Assembly: GCA_964568345.1 (NCBI GenBank)
Contig: CAZMPG010000033.1
Coordinates: 1-11,381 of the forward strand
Source of the DNA: UBA12088 sp964568345
Lineage (GTDB): Bacteria; Patescibacteriota; Minisyncoccia; Phycocordibacterales; UBA12088
Direction of reading: 5' to 3'
Length of the DNA: 11,381 bases
This document shows, piece by piece, positions 5,900 to 11,381 of the stretch. The notes beneath the pieces were generated by a model. The model was not told the DNA's origin. It saw only the letters and a list, made by a program, of their open reading frames with translations, and made no database searches. The translations under genes were made by a program, and so were the position numbers. How positions within the stretch are numbered: the first letter of the stretch is position 1; each line of letters starts with the position of its first letter.

Positions 5900-6119
5900 T
5901 AATTGCTCACACTTTCCATAAACAGCCCGATGTCGTTGTCACTGCGAGGAGCCGACCAGCCGGGAGGCGACGAAGCAATCCAGGTATTGTGTTCGCTGGG
6001 GTACCGAAATGCTGCTTATATCATGGACTGCTTCCCGTCACGCTCTGCTCGCGGCTAAAGGCCTGCGGTCCCGCCCCGCCCGCAGACGGGGGCTCGCAGA
6101 GACAAAGTGTGAGGGGTTA
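5900..6119. mobile_element. MITE-like palindromic element with terminal inverted repeats
   Basis: A 10-base perfect inverted repeat, CTCACACTTT (5906-5915) and AAAGTGTGAG (6104-6113), extends outward to TAAnnnCTCACACTTT on both ends. Inside are an ACTGCGAGGAG...CGACGAAGCAATCC segment (5941-5982) and a degenerate inverted partner starting TGGACTGCTTC (6024-6034). This is the GCAATCC/TGCGAGG type of palindromic intergenic repeat seen in many bacteria. There is also CTGCGG/CCGCAG (6063-6068, 6080-6085). No protein is encoded. It fills most of the gap between rplY and the sugar kinase, so the kinase promoter probably lies between 6113 and 6155, where I see no good consensus. Confidence 0.6.
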
Positions 6120-6155
6120 TGTGAGTGGACTTTATGAGCTAGCAGAGTGTAGCAT

Positions 6156-7151
6156 ATGCAACCGTTCGATTTTATCGCGATAGGCGACATTACGACCGAT
6201 GAGTTTATCCAGCTCCGCAAGGACCGCGCGATGGTGGCGAAAGACCTCGCCGGCCGCGACGTGCTCTCGATGTACTTCGGTGACAAGCTCGAGTTTGAGG
6301 GAGCGGTCAACGTGCCTGCAGTAGGTAATGCGGCGAACGCCGCGGTGTCCGCAACCCGGCTCGGCCTCGCGACGGGCCTCGTGTGCGACGTCGGCGACGA
6401 TGCGGGTGGTGAGGAGATACTCGCGTGGCTCCGCAAGGAGGGCGTCAATACGGCGTTCGTGGATGTGCAGCCCGGCAAGGAGACGAACCACCACTACGTG
6501 CTTCGCTACGGTCCGGAGCGAACCATCCTCATAAAGCATGAGACATACGACTACGTCGTGCCCGATATGGGCACCCCGACCTGGATCTACTTTTCTTCGG
6601 TTGGCGAACACGGCCTTCAGTACCACCACGACCTCGCCGCATACGTCGCAGCGCACCCCGGCACAAAGCTCGCTTTCCAGCCCGGATCGTTCCAGATACT
6701 CCTCGGCGTTGCGGCGCTCAAAGACGTGTACGATGCGTGCGAGCTCTTCTTCTGCAACAGGGAGGAGGCGCAGCAGATTCTCGGCCGCTCTGACGCGGAT
6801 CTCCCCACACTCCTCCACGGCATCGCGGACCTCGGCCCGACGATACCGGTCATCACCGACGGGCCGCGGGGGGCGTACGCGCTCGCCGAGGATGGGGTGT
6901 GGCACATGCCGATGTACCCCGACCCCGCCCCGCCAGTTGATCGCACCGGCGCCGGTGATGCATTCGCGTCAACATTCACCGCAGCGCTCGCGCTCGGCCT
7001 CGACGTACCGACTGCGCTTCGCTGGGGCCCCATCAACTCGATGTCGGTGGTGCAGAAGATCGGGGCACAGGAGGGGCTTTTGACCCGCGCGGCGCTCGAA
7101 GCGTACCTCGCGCAGGCACCCGCCGATTACGTAGCGCGGAAGGTTGCGTAG
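6156..7151 (+). CDS. PfkB-family (ribokinase-like) carbohydrate kinase
   Basis: A 331-residue ATP-dependent sugar or nucleoside kinase of the PfkB family. The start MQPFDFIAIGDITTDEFI is the normal family N-terminus. GNAANAA (57-63) is the substrate-side signature, CNREEA (200-205) the N-x-x-E magnesium motif, TDGPRGA (234-240) a nucleotide-site strand and DRTGAGDAF (262-270) the C-terminal signature, with Asp268 as the catalytic base and GAGD as the anion hole. Length is normal. The substrate cannot be told from sequence. It is on the plus strand between a palindromic element and a convergent RNHCP gene, 27 bases from that gene's stop, with no clear terminator between. No Shine-Dalgarno is obvious. 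Confidence 0.93.
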   Translation: MQPFDFIAIGDITTDEFIQLRKDRAMVAKDLAGRDVLSMYFGDKLEFEGAVNVPAVGNAANAAVSATRLGLATGLVCDVGDDAGGEEILAWLRKEGVNTAFVDVQPGKETNHHYVLRYGPERTILIKHETYDYVVPDMGTPTWIYFSSVGEHGLQYHHDLAAYVAAHPGTKLAFQPGSFQILLGVAALKDVYDACELFFCNREEAQQILGRSDADLPTLLHGIADLGPTIPVITDGPRGAYALAEDGVWHMPMYPDPAPPVDRTGAGDAFASTFTAALALGLDVPTALRWGPINSMSVVQKIGAQEGLLTRAALEAYLAQAPADYVARKVA

Positions 7152-7178
7152 AGGGCGTAGTCTGGTCTGCGGGTGAGG

Positions 7179-7484
7179 CTATGAAGCGCGCTGCGTGAGG
7201 GTGAGGAGCGCCTCGAACGAATCGTCCGGCGCGGCTTTGTTGCGCTTCTCGTGGCCACACGCGACGCAGCGGTGCGTGATGGTCCGCCCGTCGCCGCAAA
7301 GCTCAATCGCCACAGGCTCCATCATGCCGCTGCAGCGCGCGAGCCGATCGCCCGGGAACACATCCACATGCCTGCTCCACAGGCATGTGGGGCAGTGGTT
7401 CGTATACCCGTTCCCAACCACTGCCCCGCCGCAGTGGCCGCAGATAAAGTCTTCGCGGGTGCGGGTGAAGCGGGGGGTTGGCAT
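7179..7484 (-). CDS. RNHCP-domain zinc-ribbon protein
   Basis: A 101-residue protein of the RNHCP family, whose biochemical role is not established. After FTRTREDF (6-13) it has CGHC (15-18), then the family signature as TNHCPTC (28-34), LWSRHVDVFPGDR (35-47), Cys51 with MMEPV (54-58), and HRCVACGHEK (71-80). The paired CxxC motifs suggest two zinc ribbons. The usual Arg of the RNHCP signature is Thr here. The frame is open to 7538, but the ATG at 7484 is the family-consistent start and lies four bases after the rdgB stop, so translation is probably coupled to rdgB. Confidence 0.9.
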   Translation of the reverse strand: MPTPRFTRTREDFICGHCGGAVVGNGYTNHCPTCLWSRHVDVFPGDRLARCSGMMEPVAIELCGDGRTITHRCVACGHEKRNKAAPDDSFEALLTLTQRAS

Positions 7485-7488
7485 ACGC

Positions 7489-8046
7489 CTACGCACGTGC
7501 CTCCGCGCTTTGGTGCAAAAACGTCCGCAATTTCTCAACCGCGATACGCCTCATGCTCACGCTGTTCTTTTCAGTGAACGTCATCTCAGCAAATGTCCGA
7601 TCGTGCCCATCAGGCTGGAAGATCACGTCCCAGCCGAAACCCGACACCCCCGCCCGGACGGGCACGATAGTGCCGGGAACCACACCCTCAAAAAACGCTA
7701 TGTCGTCTCGAGACCTAGCATACCCGATGATCGTCTTTGCCTCTGCCCTCCTATTGCCCAGTCTCTCGACTATGTCCACGAGGCCGCCGGTGCCAATAGT
7801 GGCGAGGAACCACTTGATGAGCGGGCCCGGCAGACCCTTGAGGCTCTCGAGGTAGAGCGAGGTGTCCTCGATGATGCATGCGCCGTCCCGGTGGCGCAGT
7901 GCCTCGAGCAGCTTCGCCCGGACCACGTTTCTCGCGTCCACGTCCTGGATCTCTGGCAGGTCAATATCCACCTGTTCAACCTCGCCGCCGAGTATAGCCG
8001 CTACCTCCTCGAACTTATTCCGATTGCCGGTGATAAAGGAGAGCAT
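7489..8046 (-). CDS. rdgB: HAM1/RdgB-type non-canonical purine NTP pyrophosphatase
   Basis: A 185-residue ITPase-family enzyme that hydrolyses ITP, dITP and XTP to monophosphates, keeping deaminated purines out of DNA and RNA. The P-loop-like TGNRNK is at 6-11, the acidic metal-binding region EDTSLYLESLKGLPGP at 60-75 with Asp61, the base-site GFGWD at 136-140, and FAEM at 152-155. The usual Ser-His-Arg near the C-terminus reads Ser-Met-Arg (164-166), so the base-contacting His is replaced. The start ATG at 8046 begins the TGN motif region as in homologues. No Shine-Dalgarno is evident. It lies downstream of tRNA-Val and the tRNA-like element, and four bases ahead of the RNHCP gene. Confidence 0.93.
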   Translation of the reverse strand: MLSFITGNRNKFEEVAAILGGEVEQVDIDLPEIQDVDARNVVRAKLLEALRHRDGACIIEDTSLYLESLKGLPGPLIKWFLATIGTGGLVDIVERLGNRRAEAKTIIGYARSRDDIAFFEGVVPGTIVPVRAGVSGFGWDVIFQPDGHDRTFAEMTFTEKNSVSMRRIAVEKLRTFLHQSAEARA

Positions 8047-8058
8047 GGGATGGAGCAG

Positions 8059-8198
8059 TGGACGTTACAGGACTCGATGCCTACCGCATCAGTACACCTT
8101 GTGGCTCGTCTGGTTCGTGCTGCGGCACTCCCCAACAAGGCTCACAAGGTTTTCGAGTCCGCGCGACGCTTTTCTGCGAAAAGCTGCGCGTAACGTCC
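8059..8198 (-). other. tRNA-derived element: tRNA-Val acceptor and T-arm copies around foreign sequence
   Basis: Minus-strand 5' GGACGTTA (8198-8191) and 3' TAACGTCC (8067-8060) close an 8-bp perfect helix copied from the neighbouring tRNA-Val ends. Sequence 8058-8077 is identical over 20 bases to 8225-8244 of the real tRNA, covering the T-loop, T-stem and acceptor 3' strand. Between the ends, three hairpins can form: 8162-8173 with 8179-8190, 8096-8103 with 8143-8150, and 8076-8080 with 8086-8090. D arm and anticodon are absent. It may be a decayed tRNA duplicate, an integration scar or a structured RNA. Confidence 0.6.
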
Positions 8199-8225
8199 GC
8201 AGCTCGTCGCTTCGCTGCCTCGCTG

Positions 8226-8298
8226 TGGACGTTACAGGACTCGAACCTGTGACCTCTCCCGTGTGAAGGGAACGCTCTACCAGCTGAGCTAAACGTCC
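8226..8298 (-). tRNA. tRNA-Val(CAC)
   Basis: A complete 73-base cloverleaf: acceptor GGACGTT/AACGTCC, D stem GCTC/GAGC, anticodon stem TTCCC/GGGAG with loop TTCACAC giving anticodon CAC (reads GUG, valine), a 5-base variable loop, T stem ACAGG/CCTGT with loop TTCGAGT, and discriminator A at 8226. The 3' CCA is not encoded (CAG follows), so it must be added after transcription. It lies 17 bases downstream of the receiver gene. Confidence 0.97.
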
Positions 8299-8315
8299 GC
8301 AACACGAAAATCCTA

Positions 8316-8702
8316 TCAGCTCCTCCTGTCTTCCGCAAGGAGAGCTGCTGCCCGCTGCGCTATGTCGTCGAGCGTCACGTCGGTCTTGAGGAGGTAGTGT
8401 GCATTCTTGTCCGCCTCGTGTCCACCTGGTCGTTCGCCCATATTGGTGAGCATGAGGGTCGGCACGGTGGCACCCCACGGATCTTTGCGCACTTCCGCAA
8501 GGAGCGCGACGCCGGTCATGCGGGGCATCATGACGTCGAGGATGAGGAGCTGGGGGCGCGCCTCGAGCGCTCGTGCAAGGCCCGCTGCCCCGTCGTGCTC
8601 GACCAAGACACGCACGCCGAGGTCGCGGAGAACCTCGGAGAGCATGTCTGAAAAGGCTAGGTCGTCATCAACGATAAGCACGGTCTTCTGGTGTTCGTCC
8701 AT
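8316..8702 (-). CDS. Stand-alone response regulator receiver protein
   Basis: A 128-residue CheY-like receiver with no output domain. The acidic pocket is VDDD (11-14), the phosphorylated residue Asp56 in LILDVMMP (53-60), the switch Thr86 in MLTN and the conserved Lys106 in LLKTD. It should accept a phosphoryl group from the histidine kinase encoded 11 bases upstream (TAA at 8716-8714, ATG at 8702) and act by protein contact or in a phosphorelay, since it has no DNA-binding domain. No Shine-Dalgarno is seen in the short gap. Confidence 0.95.
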   Translation of the reverse strand: MDEHQKTVLIVDDDLAFSDMLSEVLRDLGVRVLVEHDGAAGLARALEARPQLLILDVMMPRMTGVALLAEVRKDPWGATVPTLMLTNMGERPGGHEADKNAHYLLKTDVTLDDIAQRAAALLAEDRRS

Positions 8703-8713
8703 GGTGTGAAGGG

Positions 8714-10015
8714 TTAGGCTGATAACTCTACTGTAAAGGTGGTGCCTTTGCCAAGGGCGCTCGTGAATTGGAGTGAGCCACCGAGCCCCTCGGCGAGTGC
8801 TTTACACATGTAGAGGCCGATACCATTGCCGTTTGCCTCCATTGCCTGCGCATTCGTTGCGCGGTAGAGCTTCGAGAATATCTTCCCCTGCTCCTCCGGC
8901 GGTATGCCGATACCGGTGTCGCGCACGCTGATAGTGGCGCGTGCGCGAGACACCGCGAGCGTAAGCCCGATCTCACCACCCTGCGGCGTGTAGCGCACCG
9001 CGTTCGAGAGGAGGTTCTGCACAATGACGCGCACCATTCTCCCGTCGGTGTCGAGGGTGGCTGCTTCGGGGAGCTCGACATGCAGGGTGAGCGCCTTCTC
9101 GCGTGCGGCAGCATCGAGCTCCTCGATGACGCCGCGCACCACCGGCACAATATCCGTCGTCGCACGCTCAATCTTGACCCGCCCCATTTCGATGCGCGAG
9201 AGGTTGAGAAAGGTCCCCACGAGGTCAATCATGTCCTCGTTGCGCCGATACATCTTGCGGAGGTATCCCTCTATTTCCGCCTCGAGCTTGTCTTTGCGGC
9301 GGGTGAGGAGGAAGTCCATGTACCACTTCATATTGGCAAGCGGTGCGCGGAGCTGGTGGCTCGCGAGCGAGAGGAATTCCGTCTTGATGCGCTCGAGCTC
9401 TTTCTGCTCATGGATGTCAACGAGCGTGACGAGGCTCGATCTCTCCTGGCCACCGGGCACGGTGAGGTCTTCGATAGATACGAGCGTCCACCGCCGCTGG
9501 CCATCGCCATGGGTGACGAGGAGCTCCTTCTGCTCTATCGGCAGGCGGCGGCTGACGCGCTCCGCGTACATGGCGAGCTCGTCGTCGTGCTCGGGGAGGG
9601 AGAAGTACGAAAAGAGCTCCTTCCCCGCGAGTCCCTCCTCGGTGGTGCCGAAGAAGCGAAGCGCTGCTTTATTGGGGCGCTTGATAGTACTCCCTTCAAG
9701 GAGGAGGTAGGGCACGGGACTGAGTTCATAGAAGCGGCGGAATTGCTCCTTTGAGAAGGATATATCCCGCGAGAGCGTGTACGCGAGCCGCCGTGCCTGC
9801 GCGCGCAGCGAGATGAGGAGGTACACGAGGAGCGCAACGACGAACGCGAATGCCGTGCCGACGACAAGGAGGCGATCGAGCTCGCTCCGCACCATGAGTG
9901 TCGCGTACGCAGCGTCGTTTATCGTGAGCGCGTACCGTGTGTCGTAGTACTGCCAGACATACACCACCCCGAGCCCGAGCACCACAAATGCGCAGAGAGC
10001 AGCGATGAGCCTCAT
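8714..10015 (-). CDS. Membrane PAS-domain sensor histidine kinase
   Basis: A 433-residue sensor kinase when started at the ATG 10015. Residues 3-24 and about 50-70 are membrane segments with a short external loop between. About 92-205 is a PAS domain, beginning FYELSPVPYLLLEG. The H-box FLSLASHQLRAP carries the phosphorylated His220. The ATPase domain has NLLSNAVRYTP (Asn338), DTGIGIPPEE (Asp366) and GNGIGLYMCK. It autophosphorylates and should pass phosphate to the receiver encoded just downstream. The frame stays open to 10174, but that extension runs through the preceding terminator and two palindromes. The 10015 start begins the first membrane segment and lies 8 bases after an extended TATACT -10, so it is preferred. 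ATG 10054 is the alternative. Confidence 0.94.
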   Translation of the reverse strand: MRLIAALCAFVVLGLGVVYVWQYYDTRYALTINDAAYATLMVRSELDRLLVVGTAFAFVVALLVYLLISLRAQARRLAYTLSRDISFSKEQFRRFYELSPVPYLLLEGSTIKRPNKAALRFFGTTEEGLAGKELFSYFSLPEHDDELAMYAERVSRRLPIEQKELLVTHGDGQRRWTLVSIEDLTVPGGQERSSLVTLVDIHEQKELERIKTEFLSLASHQLRAPLANMKWYMDFLLTRRKDKLEAEIEGYLRKMYRRNEDMIDLVGTFLNLSRIEMGRVKIERATTDIVPVVRGVIEELDAAAREKALTLHVELPEAATLDTDGRMVRVIVQNLLSNAVRYTPQGGEIGLTLAVSRARATISVRDTGIGIPPEEQGKIFSKLYRATNAQAMEANGNGIGLYMCKALAEGLGGSLQFTSALGKGTTFTVELSA

Positions 10016-10023
10016 GTAGGAGT

Positions 10024-10032
10024 AGTATAGCA
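10024..10032 (-). promoter_or_regulatory. Histidine kinase operon promoter, extended -10
   Basis: Minus-strand TGC followed by TATACT (10029-10024) is an extended -10, which can work without a good -35; none is visible 16-18 bases upstream. Eight bases separate it from the ATG at 10015, predicting a leader of 0-2 bases. Confidence 0.6.
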
Positions 10033-10055
10033 CTGCGCGGATCCGGTACGCCATG

Positions 10056-10074
10056 ATCACACCGGTGGTGTGAT
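10056..10074. repeat. Perfect 8-bp palindrome upstream of the kinase promoter
   Basis: ATCACACC (10056-10063) and GGTGTGAT (10067-10074) with a 3-base centre. It sits about 25 bases upstream of the extended -10, a plausible operator position. No transcript-level role is certain. Confidence 0.6.
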
Positions 10075-10103
10075 GGCGATACTGCTTTTGATCCGTGGGC
10101 ATG

Positions 10104-10122
10104 CGTACCACTTGGTGGTACG
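10104..10122. repeat. Second perfect 8-bp palindrome upstream of the kinase promoter
   Basis: CGTACCAC (10104-10111) and GTGGTACG (10115-10122) with a 3-base centre, 48 bases centre-to-centre from the palindrome at 10065. Both have the same 8-3-8 architecture and ACC-rich half sites. Confidence 0.6.
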
Positions 10123-10131
10123 GCTCGTGTA

Positions 10132-10162
10132 GAAAAAACGGCCAGCTCGGAGGAGCTGGCCG
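10132..10162 (-). terminator. Rho-independent terminator of the porin-like gene
   Basis: CGGCCAGCTC (10139-10148) and GAGCTGGCCG (10153-10162) form a perfect 10-bp stem with a 4-base loop, and on the minus strand a run of T follows (10138-10132). It starts 18 bases after the stop of the minus-strand gene at 10181 and insulates the kinase operon. Confidence 0.92.
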
Positions 10163-10180
10163 AATGATAGTCAATGATGC

Positions 10181-11381
10181 TTAGAATGCGTACTGGAATC
10201 GGGCGAAGAGTGTGGCCCCGTCGTTCCCCCCACGTACAGCATCAAGGGTCGCCGATACTCCCTTGCTTCCCGTACGCCAGCCAATCCCAAGGGTCGTTTC
10301 TGTCCCGGTCGGCGCTGCGTCTACCTGCCCGTGCAGGTCTATGTTGCCCCCAAGGCGATAGGTCGCGAGTACGTATCCACCATGTGGTGACCCGTTGCCA
10401 TTGCTACCGAATAGGCCACCGCGGAATGCTACGGCTCCATCACTCCATGCCGTGTCCACACCGAAGCGGCTCAAGCGGTTGCCCTCTTGTACGGTTAGCG
10501 ACCAGCTCCATCCGCCCACCCTCCAGGTGAGCCTGCCTGACGTCTCCACACCGCGCCATGCCTCCCTGCTATCAAACGAAACCCCGGTCTTACCAGTGAT
10601 ATCGGCGACAACAGTTAGTCGCTCCGAGACATCACTCGCCACCTGTGCACCCCAGCCGTAGCTAGCAAAGGGTTTCCAGGGGTAGCGAATGGTGGTGAGA
10701 GTGTTTGGTGGCGGTAGCGCATAGCCAGCAGCCGTTACCACACGTCCCGCAGTGACTTTTGTGCCGCCCAGGTTCCCTGTCGCAAAAAGTGTCCGCAGCC
10801 AATTTGAACCAGGGTGTGAAGCGTCGACGAGTTCTACTTCAGCACCAAAACGTACCGAGGTATTGGCGTAGCCAGGAAGAATGCGAAACTTTGTGAGACC
10901 CCATTCTCCCGGACTTGACTCGACCTGCACGTAGCCTAAAAGGCTGAAGCGTGGATCGTCGAACAGAGCTGGGGACTCATCTTCGGTGGTCTCTTTCTTT
11001 CCTGGGGCCTTGGTAGGTCCACCAGCAGCGCCTGCCGACAATGCTCCCGCGATAGCGTAAGTGACGAACTGCAGCATGCGTCGGAGCTGTTCGACTCGCA
11101 CCAGGTCCGTTGGGTATTTCCAGACCATGAAAGGCCACAGGAGTACCGCTAGAGCGATCCTCGGCAGCTCAAGCAGCACTGATGCCTCCTTGCTATGCAC
11201 GCGCACCCCGAAGAAGAGAACGGCAAACACAAGCGACCAGAGATAGCCCTGCGCGAGCAATTCGGTAGCGCGTGTCGTATCCATCTGCTCGCCCCGCAAC
11301 CGACCCTTCCTTTCAAAGGGTAGTCCGTCGTGTGAGCGCTTGTAGCTGTCACGCGCTGCTTCGAACGCGCCAGTATTACCC
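10181..11381 (-). CDS. Membrane protein with porin-like beta-barrel C-terminus (5' end outside window)
   Basis: I do not recognise this gene beyond its architecture. The frame is open to the right edge, giving at least 399 residues. Internal starts are TTG 11299 (AAGGAAGGG upstream) and ATG 11284, but 27 further sense codons precede them, so the gene may begin outside. Numbering from TTG 11299: hydrophobic helices near 17-34, 44-60 and 75-92, a Lys/Glu/Pro-rich linker at 95-113, then about 255 residues of alternating strands rich in Gly, Thr, Trp and Tyr. It ends LFARFQYAF, with a C-terminal Phe, Tyr at -3 and hydrophobics at -5, -7 and -9, the arrangement of an outer-membrane beta-signal. 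The beta part is reminiscent of porins. This is odd if the host is a CPR bacterium, which is generally thought to lack an outer membrane. A strong terminator follows. Confidence 0.8.
   Translation of the reverse strand, partial: GNTGAFEAARDSYKRSHDGLPFERKGRLRGEQMDTTRATELLAQGYLWSLVFAVLFFGVRVHSKEASVLLELPRIALAVLLWPFMVWKYPTDLVRVEQLRRMLQFVTYAIAGALSAGAAGGPTKAPGKKETTEDESPALFDDPRFSLLGYVQVESSPGEWGLTKFRILPGYANTSVRFGAEVELVDASHPGSNWLRTLFATGNLGGTKVTAGRVVTAAGYALPPPNTLTTIRYPWKPFASYGWGAQVASDVSERLTVVADITGKTGVSFDSREAWRGVETSGRLTWRVGGWSWSLTVQEGNRLSRFGVDTAWSDGAVAFRGGLFGSNGNGSPHGGYVLATYRLGGNIDLHGQVDAAPTGTETTLGIGWRTGSKGVSATLDAVRGGNDGATLFARFQYAF

Noticed and set aside
3255..5921. Long plus-strand frames (3255-4025 and 4656-5921)
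   Set aside because: They are antisense to rpmE, the transglycosylase and rplY and cross promoters, terminators and repeats; no recognisable domains.
6132..6905. 257-residue minus-strand frame under the sugar kinase
   Set aside because: It is an antisense shadow of a PfkB gene with all motifs intact.
7195..8193. 332-residue plus-strand frame
   Set aside because: It spans three features on the other strand (RNHCP gene, rdgB, tRNA-like element) and has no family similarity.
10016..10174. N-terminal extension of the histidine kinase to 10174
   Set aside because: It would translate the preceding terminator, two palindromes and the promoter; the membrane helix starts right at the ATG 10015.
1..11381. 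CRISPR array or rRNA
   Set aside because: No regularly spaced direct repeats and no rRNA-like sequence were seen.

Overview
The window looks like a G+C-rich chromosomal segment of a Patescibacteria/CPR bacterium, probably Parcubacteria-like. This is an inference from gene content and expression signals; no rRNA is present to confirm it. The grounds are very compact spacing, shortened housekeeping proteins (a 329-residue RF1 and a cysteine-free L31), an RNHCP-domain protein beside a HAM1-type pyrophosphatase, and several minus-strand genes whose TATACT-like -10 box ends only 6-8 bases before the ATG, with no Shine-Dalgarno. That last pattern is what leaderless transcription would look like.

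Layout. At 1-1876 is a plus-strand cassette with textbook signals: a TTGACA/TATATT promoter, an AGGAGG ribosome site, a small gene that appears to start with ATT, a flotillin/SPFH membrane protein and a strong terminator. At 1915-2094 lies the decayed C-terminus of an ISAzo13-type transposase, ending exactly at an 18-bp perfect hairpin that contains the prfA stop codon. From 2130 to 5798 the genes are on the minus strand: rplY (L25), then a coiled-coil lytic transglycosylase with its own promoter, then rpmE-prfA. A 171-base imperfect palindrome separates the transglycosylase from rpmE. At 5900-6119 is a second palindromic, MITE-like element, followed by a plus-strand PfkB sugar kinase.

From 7179 to 10015 the minus strand carries a membrane PAS-histidine kinase, a stand-alone receiver, tRNA-Val(CAC), a HAM1/RdgB NTP pyrophosphatase and an RNHCP zinc-ribbon protein. 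Between the tRNA and rdgB is a 139-base element closed by copies of both tRNA acceptor strands. Upstream of the kinase is a strong terminator for the last gene, which runs off the right edge: three predicted membrane helices followed by a porin-like beta domain ending in Phe.

How the genes work together. rpmE, prfA, rplY and tRNA-Val serve translation, the pyrophosphatase cleans the nucleotide pool, and the kinase/receiver pair is a signalling module whose output lies elsewhere. The flotillin cassette differs from the rest in its translation signals and abuts a transposase remnant, so it may be acquired. The points most worth checking are the tRNA-derived cloverleaf-like element, the porin-like protein in a presumed CPR genome, the ATT-start gene, the two palindromic elements and the leaderless promoter pattern.
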